The notes under the pieces are model-generated. The model had not been told where the DNA came from. It worked only from the letters and a program-made list of their open reading frames with translations, and searched no databases. 23,956 nt of DNA from an uncultured Roseburia sp. (GTDB lineage: Bacteria; Bacillota; Clostridia; Lachnospirales; Lachnospiraceae), in contig CAJTYI010000043.1 in the NCBI GenBank assembly GCA_910584215.1, positions 1 to 23,956 of the forward strand, written 5' to 3'. Position numbers and translations under genes: made by a program. This document shows, one piece after another, positions 14,261-21,085 of this stretch. Numbering within the stretch: the stretch's first letter is position 1; the number at the start of each line of letters is the position of its first letter.

Positions 14261-15040
14261 TTACCTGACTAAAATCTGTGAAAACACGTCCCCCAGTCCT
14301 GACTGTATCAACAAATCGGCCCGCGCATCCATAGGCGTCGTCGATTTATTGATTAAAACCAGCTTATCGCCTCTGTAATAATCGATCAGTCCTGCCGCGG
14401 GATAGACCGCAAGCGATGTGCCTCCGATGATCAACACATCTGCGTGGCTGATATAATATACTGCGTCCTGCATCGTTCGGCTGTCCAACCCCTCCTCGTA
14501 TAAGACTACATCCGGCTTAATCAGTCCGGCTCGCCGTCCACCTGACCATACGTCTTTGTCAGTATCTGTCGACGGTGGACAGCAATGGTCACAGAGGGGC
14601 ACTTTGTCGGTGGAGTCCAGGATATAGCGGGCATCGAACTCTTTCCCGCAGGTCAGGCAGTAATTGCGGTGGACACTGCCGTGCAGCTCCAATACACGCT
14701 TGCTGCCGGCGGCCTGATGAAGCCCGTCGATATTCTGGGTTATCACTGCTCTCACCTTGCCGGCCGACTCCAGTTCCGCGAGCTTCCTATGAGTCGTATT
14801 TGGCTGCGCATCCAGGCAGAGCATTTTATCACGGTAAAAACGGTAAAACTCTTCCGTCTTTTTGACGTAGAATGAATGGCTGAGAATTGTCTCCGGCGGA
14901 TAGTCGTATTTTTGGTTATACAATCCGTCCACACTGCGGAAATCGGGTATGCCACTCTCTGTGGACACTCCTGCACCGCCAAAAAATACGATATTATCTG
15001 ATTCGTCTACCATTTTAAGAAATTGTCCAATGTTCTCCAT
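14261..15040 (-). CDS. cobB: Sir2-family NAD-dependent protein deacylase
   Basis: Removes acetyl or other acyl groups from lysines using NAD. The product is 259 aa. Motifs: GGAGVSTESGIPDFR (21-35, NAD binding), TQNIDGLHQ (101-109), catalytic H120 in LELHGS, zinc cysteines 128/131 (CLTC) and 150/153 (CDHC), IKPDVVLYEE and GTSLAVYPAA. Between CDHC and GLIKPD there are about 18 extra residues (154-171, PPSTDTDKDVWSGGRRA) compared with the usual short CDHCGG-type link. The start at 15040 has GGAG 6 nt upstream; the ATG at 15052 has its GGA directly adjacent, too close for a ribosome-binding site. A promoter candidate is at 15089-15117. It is convergent with the XRE gene. Confidence 0.93.
   Translation of the reverse strand: MENIGQFLKMVDESDNIVFFGGAGVSTESGIPDFRSVDGLYNQKYDYPPETILSHSFYVKKTEEFYRFYRDKMLCLDAQPNTTHRKLAELESAGKVRAVITQNIDGLHQAAGSKRVLELHGSVHRNYCLTCGKEFDARYILDSTDKVPLCDHCCPPSTDTDKDVWSGGRRAGLIKPDVVLYEEGLDSRTMQDAVYYISHADVLIIGGTSLAVYPAAGLIDYYRGDKLVLINKSTTPMDARADLLIQSGLGDVFSQILVR
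14536..14580. repeat. Inverted repeat inside the sirtuin zinc-module insertion
   Basis: GTCCACC (14536-14542) and GGTGGAC (14574-14580) are perfect inverted copies, with a second inner pair CTGAC (14542-14546) and GTCAG (14558-14562). The element falls inside the roughly 54 bp (14528-14581) that encode the extra residues of the sirtuin, so it may be a small in-frame palindromic insertion. Confidence 0.6.
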
Positions 15041-15088
15041 AAAAAACTCCATTCCAAGACATTTACGCAGCGCAATGCCATCAGAGCT

Positions 15089-15117
15089 TTTGTAACCTTC
15101 CAGCGCAACGTAGTCAA
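15089..15117 (-). promoter_or_regulatory. Candidate promoter of the sirtuin gene
   Basis: On the minus strand TTGACT (15112-15117) and TACAAA (15089-15094) are 17 bp apart. The -35 matches five of six positions and the -10 four of six. The leader would be about 45 nt. Confidence 0.55.
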
Positions 15118-15180
15118 CACAAACAAGTATACTTAAGATAAAATCAGTGATTTTTCGTGATCATTTTCGTCCATATTCGA

Positions 15181-16107
15181 TCATCCGAAAAGCTGCGTGG
15201 AAAAGTACCGCTCCGCGGTGTCCGGCAGAACAGTCACCACGGTCCTGCCCTTTCCGAGCTTTTTAGCCAGACGTTTTGCAGCAGCCACATTGGTGCCGCT
15301 TGAAATCCCGCACATAATTCCCTCCTTAGAAGCCAGTTCGCGTGAAGTTTCGATTGCCTCCTCGTCGGTGATAATGCAGATATCATCATAGATCTGCTGG
15401 TTTAATATATCAGGAATCAATCCGTCTCCAATTCCCATCTGAATATGCGTTCCGATAGAGCCGCCCGAGAGGATCGCCGCATGTTCCGGCTCAACTGCCC
15501 AAATCTCCATCGCAGGGTTCTTCTCCTTTAACGTTTCCCCGACTCCGGTGATCGTGCCGCCCGTTCCTATGCCGGAACAGAAGCCGTGAATGGGACCGTC
15601 CACCTGCGCCAATATCTCCAAACCAGTCTGGCTCCTGTGCACTGCCGGATTAGCGGGATTGGTAAACTGCTGCGGAACAAACACCCGCGCATCCTCCTTG
15701 GCCATACGCAGCGCCGTATGTAGACATTCCTCGATACAGGCTCCGATATTTCCATCGTCATGAATCAAGATCACTTCCGCTCCATAGTGCCGCACAAGCT
15801 TTCTGCGCTCCTCGCTGACGGAATCCGGCATGATTATTCTGACCTGATAGCCGCGCACGGCGCCGACCAACGCCAGCCCAATCCCCTGATTGCCGCTGGT
15901 CGGTTCCACGATAATGGTATCGGGTCTGATCTTGCCTTGCTTTTCCGCCTCCAAAATCATATTGTAAGCGGTTCTTGTCTTGATGGAGCCCCCGACATTT
16001 AAGCCCTCAAACTTAACCAGCACCTGGGCGCAATCCGCCTCCACGATATGGTTTAAGCGAATCAACGGCGTATTGCCCATTGCCTCTAAAATATTATTAT
16101 AAATCAT
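15181..16107 (-). CDS. cysK: Cysteine synthase-family PLP enzyme
   Basis: Fold-type II PLP enzyme, expected to make cysteine from an activated serine and sulfide. The product is 308 aa. K43 in NVGGSIKTR is the Schiff-base lysine; EPTSGNQGIGLA (68-79) is the substrate loop; CSGIGTGGTITG binds the PLP phosphate; the end reads GISSGTNVAAA and VLPDTAERYFS. The lysine motif differs from the classic PGGSVKDR form (VGG and KTR instead of PGG and KDR), so this may be a distinct subgroup with a different donor, such as O-phosphoserine or cystathionine-type chemistry. The frame is open to 16167, but MIYNNILEAMGNTPLIRL is the normal beginning, so the start is 16107. A promoter with a perfect -10 lies at 16141-16169. 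Confidence 0.88.
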   Translation of the reverse strand: MIYNNILEAMGNTPLIRLNHIVEADCAQVLVKFEGLNVGGSIKTRTAYNMILEAEKQGKIRPDTIIVEPTSGNQGIGLALVGAVRGYQVRIIMPDSVSEERRKLVRHYGAEVILIHDDGNIGACIEECLHTALRMAKEDARVFVPQQFTNPANPAVHRSQTGLEILAQVDGPIHGFCSGIGTGGTITGVGETLKEKNPAMEIWAVEPEHAAILSGGSIGTHIQMGIGDGLIPDILNQQIYDDICIITDEEAIETSRELASKEGIMCGISSGTNVAAAKRLAKKLGKGRTVVTVLPDTAERYFSTQLFG

Positions 16108-16140
16108 AGTAAAATCTCTACCCCTGCTTTTGTTTCTATC

Positions 16141-16169
16141 ATTATATGCGATAATCGAATTTTCCACAA
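16141..16169 (-). promoter_or_regulatory. Promoter of the cysteine synthase gene
   Basis: On the minus strand a perfect TATAAT (16141-16146) lies 17 bp from TTGTGG (16164-16169). The -35 is a partial match. It starts directly after the stop of the upstream gene (16178), so cysK probably has independent transcription with a leader of about 30 nt. Confidence 0.65.
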
Positions 16170-16177
16170 TACAAAGT

Positions 16178-16636
16178 CTAATATTCTTCCGTCAGACTCA
16201 TGAAGCGCTCCCACTCCTGCGTATCGCCGCTGCCTTTTACGCGCAGCAGATAGGTGTGATCTTCTGTGTCAATGAAAATTTCGTATTGATTATCTTTTTT
16301 CTCGATCGCGTAGATATTGCACCCGCAAAGTTCTCCGAATGTTTCCGAAAACAGCTCTGCGTTTACCTGCCGATCCTCCTCCCTGCGGATAAGCCTGCCG
16401 TCGGCGTCATACACTTGATAGCCCTCCTCCGTGAGACTTTCGATGCCCGCATCGCGAATCCGAAACTCCAACTGGTTCGTGCGCATTGTACGGATGTCCC
16501 GGTTGCAGCTATTTTCCGGCAAAATCTTTACATTATCCAAGATCATGATAAACAAACCATTACATGTGCGCAAATCGCTGATAACCGCCTCATGAAAATC
16601 AAAATGTTCCATCTCATCTGTTGTTTTGTATTTCAT
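16178..16636 (-). CDS. Conserved hypothetical protein, function unknown
   Basis: A 152-residue soluble protein. The first half (HFDFHEAVISDLRTCNGLFIMILDNVKILPENSCN) looks like an alternating beta-strand domain; the second half holds a CGCNIYAIE turn and EIFIDTEDHTYLLRVKG strands. No signal peptide, membrane segment or catalytic motif is seen, and I cannot name a family with confidence. The frame is open to 16648; the ATG at 16636 is preferred because GGTGA lies 5-6 nt before it, whereas AAAGG is only one base from the earlier ATG. It lies 70 bp upstream of cysK on the same strand but cysK has its own promoter. Confidence 0.75.
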   Translation of the reverse strand: MKYKTTDEMEHFDFHEAVISDLRTCNGLFIMILDNVKILPENSCNRDIRTMRTNQLEFRIRDAGIESLTEEGYQVYDADGRLIRREEDRQVNAELFSETFGELCGCNIYAIEKKDNQYEIFIDTEDHTYLLRVKGSGDTQEWERFMSLTEEY

Positions 16637-17001
16637 ATCTATCACCATGCCTTTCTCTCATCCCAGTCACTCTATATTGTTTACATAACATTGGCTGCTC
16701 CTTTTCTGCACGCTGTTTCTCTCACACATTTGCGGATAGATTCGTCCAACCGTTTTTTCCCTATCTCAAACCATACTCTCAATTGCCGTCCTTGTCAATG
16801 CGCAGATCCATCGACCATGTATTGTATTGATAGCAGGGTACCCTAATCGGACATAACGAAAATAACTCCTTCCCGGCAAAATTGTCAGCCAATTTGCCAG
16901 AAAGAAGTTATTTCACCAAAAAGGAGTGTTTGTTATTCAAAAGTTTGTTAATCACCAAATGCTACATGCTGCATAAATCGTTACCAGCTTTGGGACTGCT
17001 T
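16637..17001. other. Intergenic region after the RsgI-like gene
   Basis: About 365 bp without a supportable gene. It contains a long hairpin (16860-16913) and a 10-bp palindrome AGGGTACCCT (16835-16844). Plus-strand frames running through it continue into the antisense of the Lys/Asp repeat and are not credible genes. Confidence 0.6.
16860..16913 (-). terminator. Long imperfect hairpin, probable terminator of the sigma/RsgI operon
   Basis: Arms 16860-16884 and 16890-16913 pair over about 24 bp with a few mismatches and a 5-nt loop. On the minus strand it ends in TTATTTTCGTT, a T-rich tail. Position about 90 bp after the stop of the RsgI-like gene suits a terminator; the unusually long stem could also be the remnant of a small mobile repeat. 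Confidence 0.6.
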
Positions 17002-18720
17002 TCATTTGTCCTTACCGGCACTTTCCGTCTTATCGTTGTTTTTGTCATTGTCCTTCCCATTTTCTTGGTCATTCCCGTTATCTTTATCCTTATCTTCAAC
17101 GGGATCTTGATCTTTATTGTTGTCTTTGCCGGGATTCTTGTCTTTGTCCTCGTTGTTGTCTTTACCGGGATTCTTGTCTTTGTCCTTATTGTTGTTCTTA
17201 TCCTTGTCTTTACCAGGATTTTTGTCTTTGTCCTTATTGTTGTCCTTATCCTTGTCTTTACCGGGATTTTTGTCTTTGTCCTTATCCTTGTCTTTACCAG
17301 GATTTTTATCTTTGTCCTTATTGTTGTCCTTATCCTTGTCTTTACCGGGATTTTTGTCTTTGTCCTTATTGTTGTTCTTATCCTTGTCTTTACCGGTATC
17401 TTTGTCTTTGTTCCCGCTTTCATCATCACTGCCGGATTGATTGTTTGTATCGGCAGGATTGGAGGGAGGCGTCGGATTTTGTGGCGGATTCGTCTGCGGC
17501 GGCTGTGCAGATGAATTTGTCTGTTCTGTTGTACCCGCCTGTGTCGAATTGCCGTTGCTCCCATTGGCCTGGCCCTGGGCATTTTCCCCCGGTTTTGCAT
17601 CTGTCTGATTGTTATGTGGCTTCCGGTTATTTTGACCTTCTTTTGGTTTCTGCCCGTTCTGGTTGCCGCCCTTATCACTCTGGCCGCCGCGCTGGGAATC
17701 CCGGCTCTCCGATTCTTTCTGTTCTGAAAGATTCTTCCCGGTGTCGTCCTCTCCCGGCTTCTCGGAATCTTTCACCGATGAAGTCTCACTTCCTGCTCCC
17801 TCCAATATCTGCTTCTGATCTTCATTCACAGGCTCCGCTTCCTTTTCACTCTCCTGCGAAGAAGGATCATCCTTCTGATTTCCCAAAGATGACGTGCTTT
17901 TTACATTAGAGTTCTCCAAAAATCCTAATTCCAATGATGTATGTTCCTGGCAGTACACAATCAGCTCCGATACCGACATTTGCTGTATCTGCTCTGCCGC
18001 TGCACCGTAGGAATCAACCAGTTCAGATTCCAATTGCGCGCGCCCTAACCTTGCGGAAGTACGATCTGATTTCAGAACAGCAACCGTCACGTCGGACATT
18101 TCCAGCTCAAGCAGTTTTTGATCCACTTTCTCCCCCAGTGTATCCGCCAGCTCATCACAAATATCCGTATTTTTGGCGCAGAGCGTCATCAATATACCGC
18201 TGTCCTCCTGTAAATAAGATTTTTCCACCACATCCTGAATCAGATCGTCCAAAAGCTCCTGTACCGGCTCTTTCTTCTTCCAACGAATATCGTTGACAAC
18301 ATCCTCTCCGTCCTGGTTGAGGCCTTTTAACTGTTTAACCTGAAAAGATTCATTCATCTTGATTTGAATACTGGGATTGATATCGAGTGTCAGATACACG
18401 GCTTTCTGTTCTCCCCCCAGACCCGCATAAAAACACACGAAAAGCAATGCCAGGCTCGCACATGCAGTTAATGCATAACCTCTGAACTTATCCTTTGCAG
18501 AACGTGTAAACCAGAAAAACCTCTTTTTGTGCTCCCCGCTCTTGGGTAAAGATTCCTCCTGTTCCGTTTGTCTTGTTGTCCACACCGGCGATTGAGCCGT
18601 TTCCGTTCCCGGTAAAATCAGTTTTTGTTCCTCCACTGCTTCCATCACTGCTTCAAATATCTCTGGTGCAAGCTCAGAAAAACCGTTTTCTATTCTATTT
18701 CTTAATTCTTTTTTCTTCAT
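17002..18720 (-). CDS. RsgI-like membrane anti-sigma factor with Lys/Asp-rich repeat tail
   Basis: A 572-residue single-pass protein. Residues 1-80 are cytoplasmic and presumably bind the sigma factor; one helix spans about 81-101. The extracellular part begins YLTLDINPSIQIKMN (DINPS 113-117), the hallmark of RsgI proteins, in which the Asn-Pro bond is the known self-cleavage point; LKGLNQDGED and an alpha-helical region to about 260 follow. Residues 265-436 are a Gln/Asn/Ser/Pro-rich linker, and 437-572 a polyampholyte of Lys and Asp with six NPG units. No carbohydrate-binding module is present, unlike classical RsgI. The N-terminal domain does not look like the usual RsgI beta-fold but like a short helical domain. 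Its start overlaps the end of the sigma gene by 4 bp. The role is sensing at the cell wall by inference. Confidence 0.85.
   Translation of the reverse strand: MKKKELRNRIENGFSELAPEIFEAVMEAVEEQKLILPGTETAQSPVWTTRQTEQEESLPKSGEHKKRFFWFTRSAKDKFRGYALTACASLALLFVCFYAGLGGEQKAVYLTLDINPSIQIKMNESFQVKQLKGLNQDGEDVVNDIRWKKKEPVQELLDDLIQDVVEKSYLQEDSGILMTLCAKNTDICDELADTLGEKVDQKLLELEMSDVTVAVLKSDRTSARLGRAQLESELVDSYGAAAEQIQQMSVSELIVYCQEHTSLELGFLENSNVKSTSSLGNQKDDPSSQESEKEAEPVNEDQKQILEGAGSETSSVKDSEKPGEDDTGKNLSEQKESESRDSQRGGQSDKGGNQNGQKPKEGQNNRKPHNNQTDAKPGENAQGQANGSNGNSTQAGTTEQTNSSAQPPQTNPPQNPTPPSNPADTNNQSGSDDESGNKDKDTGKDKDKNNNKDKDKNPGKDKDKDNNKDKDKNPGKDKDKDKDKNPGKDKDKDNNKDKDKNPGKDKDKNNNKDKDKNPGKDNNEDKDKNPGKDNNKDQDPVEDKDKDNGNDQENGKDNDKNNDKTESAGKDK
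17085..17412 (-). repeat. Tandem repeats encoding the Lys/Asp/Asn tail
   Basis: The region encodes reiterated KDKDKNPGKDKDKDNN-type units of about 13-16 residues; NPG occurs six times. At DNA level it is a run of near-identical 18-48 bp blocks built from AAAGACAAGGA-type words. Such an array can expand or shrink by slippage, changing tail length between strains. It leaves the opposite strand and a second frame open, producing large spurious ORFs. Confidence 0.85.
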
Positions 18721-19262
18721 AGCCTCTCACCAAATTCTTTCTGCAATTTACGGATTCCTCTGTTATAACGGGCTGTCACCGTTCCAAGGGGCATATCCAG
18801 CAGCTTTGCAATTTCTCTGTGTTTCATCCCGCCTACATCATGCAGGATAATCAAATCTCTGTCCTCCTGTGAAAGTAACTGAAACATCTTCTCCAAAACG
18901 ATTCTGTTGTCCGTGTTTGAAATATCCGTAAATCCCAGTTCATTTTCGATCTCGTCGTAATTGACGGCTTCTCTCTCTTTTCTGCACTTCATGAGAAAAA
19001 GATTTTTGGCAATTTTCATCATCCACGCCATGGGATTTCCCTGTTTCCGATACAGATGACAATTTTTATAGATCTGAATATAGGTATCCTGCAATAAATC
19101 CTGTGCATCTTCGGAATTTAGGGTATGTGAAAGCAAGAATGCATAGAGAGGTTTATATGTAATTTCATATAACTCTCTAAATGCATCCTGTTCACCTCCA
19201 AGAATACGCTCAAACAAACGCTCATCAATATAGACTTTTCTCTTTGGAGTGCTTTCCCACAT
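18717..19262 (-). CDS. ECF-type RNA polymerase sigma factor (partner of the RsgI-like protein)
   Basis: A 181-residue sigma factor. Region 2 spans about 24-95 (FRELYEITYKPLYAFLLSHT, EDAQDLLQDTYIQIYKN, GNPMAWMMKIAKNLFLMKCRK) and region 4 about 122-177 (LLSQEDRDLIILHDVGGMKHREIAKLL, GTVTARYNRGIRKLQKEF). Region 3 is absent, so this is an ECF (group IV) factor rather than a SigI protein. AAAGGGG precedes the start by about 9 nt. The stop overlaps the anti-sigma start by 4 bp, the standard arrangement for a sigma/anti-sigma pair. The gene lies downstream of the secreted Ig-like protein and lipoprotein genes, which could be part of its regulon. Confidence 0.93.
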   Translation of the reverse strand: MWESTPKRKVYIDERLFERILGGEQDAFRELYEITYKPLYAFLLSHTLNSEDAQDLLQDTYIQIYKNCHLYRKQGNPMAWMMKIAKNLFLMKCRKEREAVNYDEIENELGFTDISNTDNRIVLEKMFQLLSQEDRDLIILHDVGGMKHREIAKLLDMPLGTVTARYNRGIRKLQKEFGERL

Positions 19263-19376
19263 TTGGATATGCCCCTTTCAACTTTCGTTATTTATAGGAG
19301 AATTATCCCAAACTATCCTAATTACAATATCAATCTTAAAATTTTCCCCTTTTACAAATCCATATCCAATTTCAAA

Positions 19377-20114
19377 TTATACGGTAATCGTTTTTGTTAT
19401 GGAACCATAATTCTTCTCTTTTTTGGTTTTTACACCATCGATCGTGATAGTATACGTATTACCTTTCTTTAGACCGGTAATCTGCACCTTAATGTTTCCT
19501 TTTGCTTTCTTTACGATCTTTGCCTCGCAGACATTTCCTGCAGAATCCTTAACCGTTACAGTCGCATCCTTATACTCAACTGCCCCGTTCATTTTTAAGG
19601 TGACAAACTTATTGTTGGAAACAGTAGCGCTCGAAGCCTTGCACTGCGTCTTCATCCCTTTGGCAACGAAACTCTTTGTGATCGTAACCGGCTGTGCAGA
19701 ATCTTTTCCAAGAATCCCGTCGATCGTGATCGTATAAGTCTGTCCGCTTACCAATCCGGCAACTGAAACCATCAGCAGGCTCTTATTTTTCTTGGAAATC
19801 TTACAGGTAATCTCCTGTCCCTGTGCGTCCGTGATCTCTGCCCGCAGAGCGTCTGTGTAAGTCACTTTGTTCTTAAAAGAAATGTTTACCTTACCCGCCG
19901 ACGTACAGGTCACTTTGCCTACTTTCTGGCTCTCCGCTTTCTGCGGTTTCTTTGTGTCTGTCTTTCCCGTATCCGGTTTCTTCGCTCTTACTTCTGTGGT
20001 AATAGTGACGCCCTCTGCACTCCCCGCCTGGCCTGCAAACGCCGAAATCGGCGCCGTCGCTACCATACTCATTGCCAACATTCCTACTACCATTCCTCTT
20101 ACTTTTCTTCTCAT
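19377..20114 (-). CDS. Secreted protein with two Ig-like repeats
   Basis: A 245-residue exported protein of unknown function. It has a typical signal peptide (basic MRRKVRG start, hydrophobic core, likely cut after ISAFA at residue 27) and a Lys/Thr-rich linker. Two homologous repeats follow (about 68-157 and 158-245), each ending in a TYTITIDG strand (LVSGQTYTITIDGILG and LKKGNTYTITIDGVKT) followed by ITKSF or ITKTI. The pattern resembles bacterial Ig-like or fibronectin-type surface modules. No cell-wall anchor or catalytic residues are seen, so retention may depend on binding a wall polymer. GGGAGG lies 9 nt before the start. It lies 115 bp upstream of the ECF sigma gene, in the same direction. 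Confidence 0.82.
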   Translation of the reverse strand: MRRKVRGMVVGMLAMSMVATAPISAFAGQAGSAEGVTITTEVRAKKPDTGKTDTKKPQKAESQKVGKVTCTSAGKVNISFKNKVTYTDALRAEITDAQGQEITCKISKKNKSLLMVSVAGLVSGQTYTITIDGILGKDSAQPVTITKSFVAKGMKTQCKASSATVSNNKFVTLKMNGAVEYKDATVTVKDSAGNVCEAKIVKKAKGNIKVQITGLKKGNTYTITIDGVKTKKEKNYGSITKTITV

Positions 20115-20212
20115 AAATAATACCTCCCTGCATCTGTATTTGTTTTATACTTAGATAATGCAAGGAGGTGATATTTTATTGCAACGATTTTATTTTTTTT
20201 AAATTTTTTTAT

Positions 20213-20914
20213 TTAATTTCCGTCACCGCTGTAGTCGATATTCAACTTGCTGGACATGCTGACATCCAAATTGCTCACATAATATGTATCCGCGTCAAAT
20301 TGTACCTCTGCTTTGCGTGGGTTTGTGGCTGCCGCATTGGTAAACTGGCTTCCCTGTTCAAAATCCATGGTGACAATCACGCTGTCCTTGCCGGAAAACA
20401 CGATAAAATGGTATCCCTCATCGAGCGTATCCGTGTCGATATCAAATCCCTTTTCTTTGAGCGCCGCAATCGCATCATCCTGCGTCATGCCCCAAAAATC
20501 AATATCGTTAAATAAAACCGGCGCCTGATCTGCGCTGTCCTCTAACAGATCATAATATAGCGTCATAACCTTGCTCGCGTACACAGTCTGGGTTGACGTA
20601 GAGTCATTATAAAGCAAAACAGAGACTTCCGAGCGATTTGGTGCAGTCGATGTGCCAAGATGAATGGAATCGTAGCTGACTTCCCTCGCACCGAAAACAA
20701 ATGCAGGCTCCTCCGGCTCACCTTGTACATTGGTGGTAATCAAACCGCCGTCGATACTGTTTTGCAAAGGCTCCTCAAATGCAATCTCGACACCGTCCAA
20801 TTTGATCGACACTTCCGGTTTTGCGCTGTCGCCGCACGCGGCCATCATACCGACGGATACAACCATGGCCGTAAGTGCGGCCAATTTTCTGAACATAAAT
20901 TTCCCTTTCATCAT
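20213..20914 (-). CDS. Putative lipoprotein of unknown function
   Basis: A 233-residue protein. The signal sequence ends in the lipobox-like GMMAAC, with C27 the expected lipidation site, so the mature protein would sit on the outer face of the membrane. The mature part begins SIKLDGVEIAFEEPLQN and contains an alternating strand/helix pattern; a helix around MTQDDAIAALKEKGFDID resembles small ligand-binding or PASTA-like modules, but I cannot assign it. Three in-frame ATGs (20914, 20911, 20896) are possible starts: GAGG precedes the first two, and AAAGGG lies 6 nt before the third. A promoter with perfect -10 lies at 21018-21046 and the leader has a hairpin, so this is the first gene of its unit. 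Confidence 0.78.
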   Translation of the reverse strand: MMKGKFMFRKLAALTAMVVSVGMMAACGDSAKPEVSIKLDGVEIAFEEPLQNSIDGGLITTNVQGEPEEPAFVFGAREVSYDSIHLGTSTAPNRSEVSVLLYNDSTSTQTVYASKVMTLYYDLLEDSADQAPVLFNDIDFWGMTQDDAIAALKEKGFDIDTDTLDEGYHFIVFSGKDSVIVTMDFEQGSQFTNAAATNPRKAEVQFDADTYYVSNLDVSMSSKLNIDYSGDGN

Positions 20915-20976
20915 TCAACCTCATTTCTGCATGTGAACTCGCTGCATCCTTGCATGAAATTCACAGTTGCGTTGTA

Positions 20977-20993
20977 TTCCCTGAAGCAGGGAA
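20977..20993 (-). promoter_or_regulatory. Short hairpin in the leader of the lipoprotein gene
   Basis: TTCCCTG and CAGGGAA form a perfect 7-bp stem with a 3-nt loop, about 60 nt before the start codon. It lacks a T-run, so it is more likely an mRNA-stabilising or regulatory structure than a terminator. Confidence 0.5.
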
Positions 20994-21017
20994 CCATTTA
21001 TTGATAGAAACAAGGAT

Positions 21018-21046
21018 ATTATAAAACAGAATTTATGCGTGTGCAA
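21018..21046 (-). promoter_or_regulatory. Promoter of the lipoprotein gene
   Basis: On the minus strand a perfect TATAAT (21018-21023) lies 17 bp from TTGCAC (21041-21046), a partial -35. The predicted leader is about 95 nt. Confidence 0.65.
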
Positions 21047-21085
21047 GATGTTTTCATGCAAGTTACAGCCTGATATTTGCATACC

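Larger units (their letters stand above)
20949..21062. repeat. 11-bp inverted repeat flanking the lipoprotein promoter
   Basis: CTTGCATGAAA (20949-20959) in the leader and TTTCATGCAAG (21052-21062) just upstream of the -35 box are perfect inverted copies about 92 bp apart. They bracket the promoter and leader hairpin, as paired operator sites would. Confidence 0.5.

Noticed and set aside
16882..17514. Plus-strand ORF of 210 aa, very rich in Val, Leu, Ile and Phe
   Set aside because: It is the antisense of the Lys/Asp repeat array; the repeated Phe-Val-Leu pattern is a by-product of the KDKDKN codons, and it has no ribosome-binding site.
16962..17678. Minus-strand ORF of 238 aa rich in Lys, Thr, Arg and Ile
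   Set aside because: It is an alternative frame of the same repeat array inside the RsgI-like gene; the other frame has a signal-anchor, the DINPS motif and coupling to the sigma gene.
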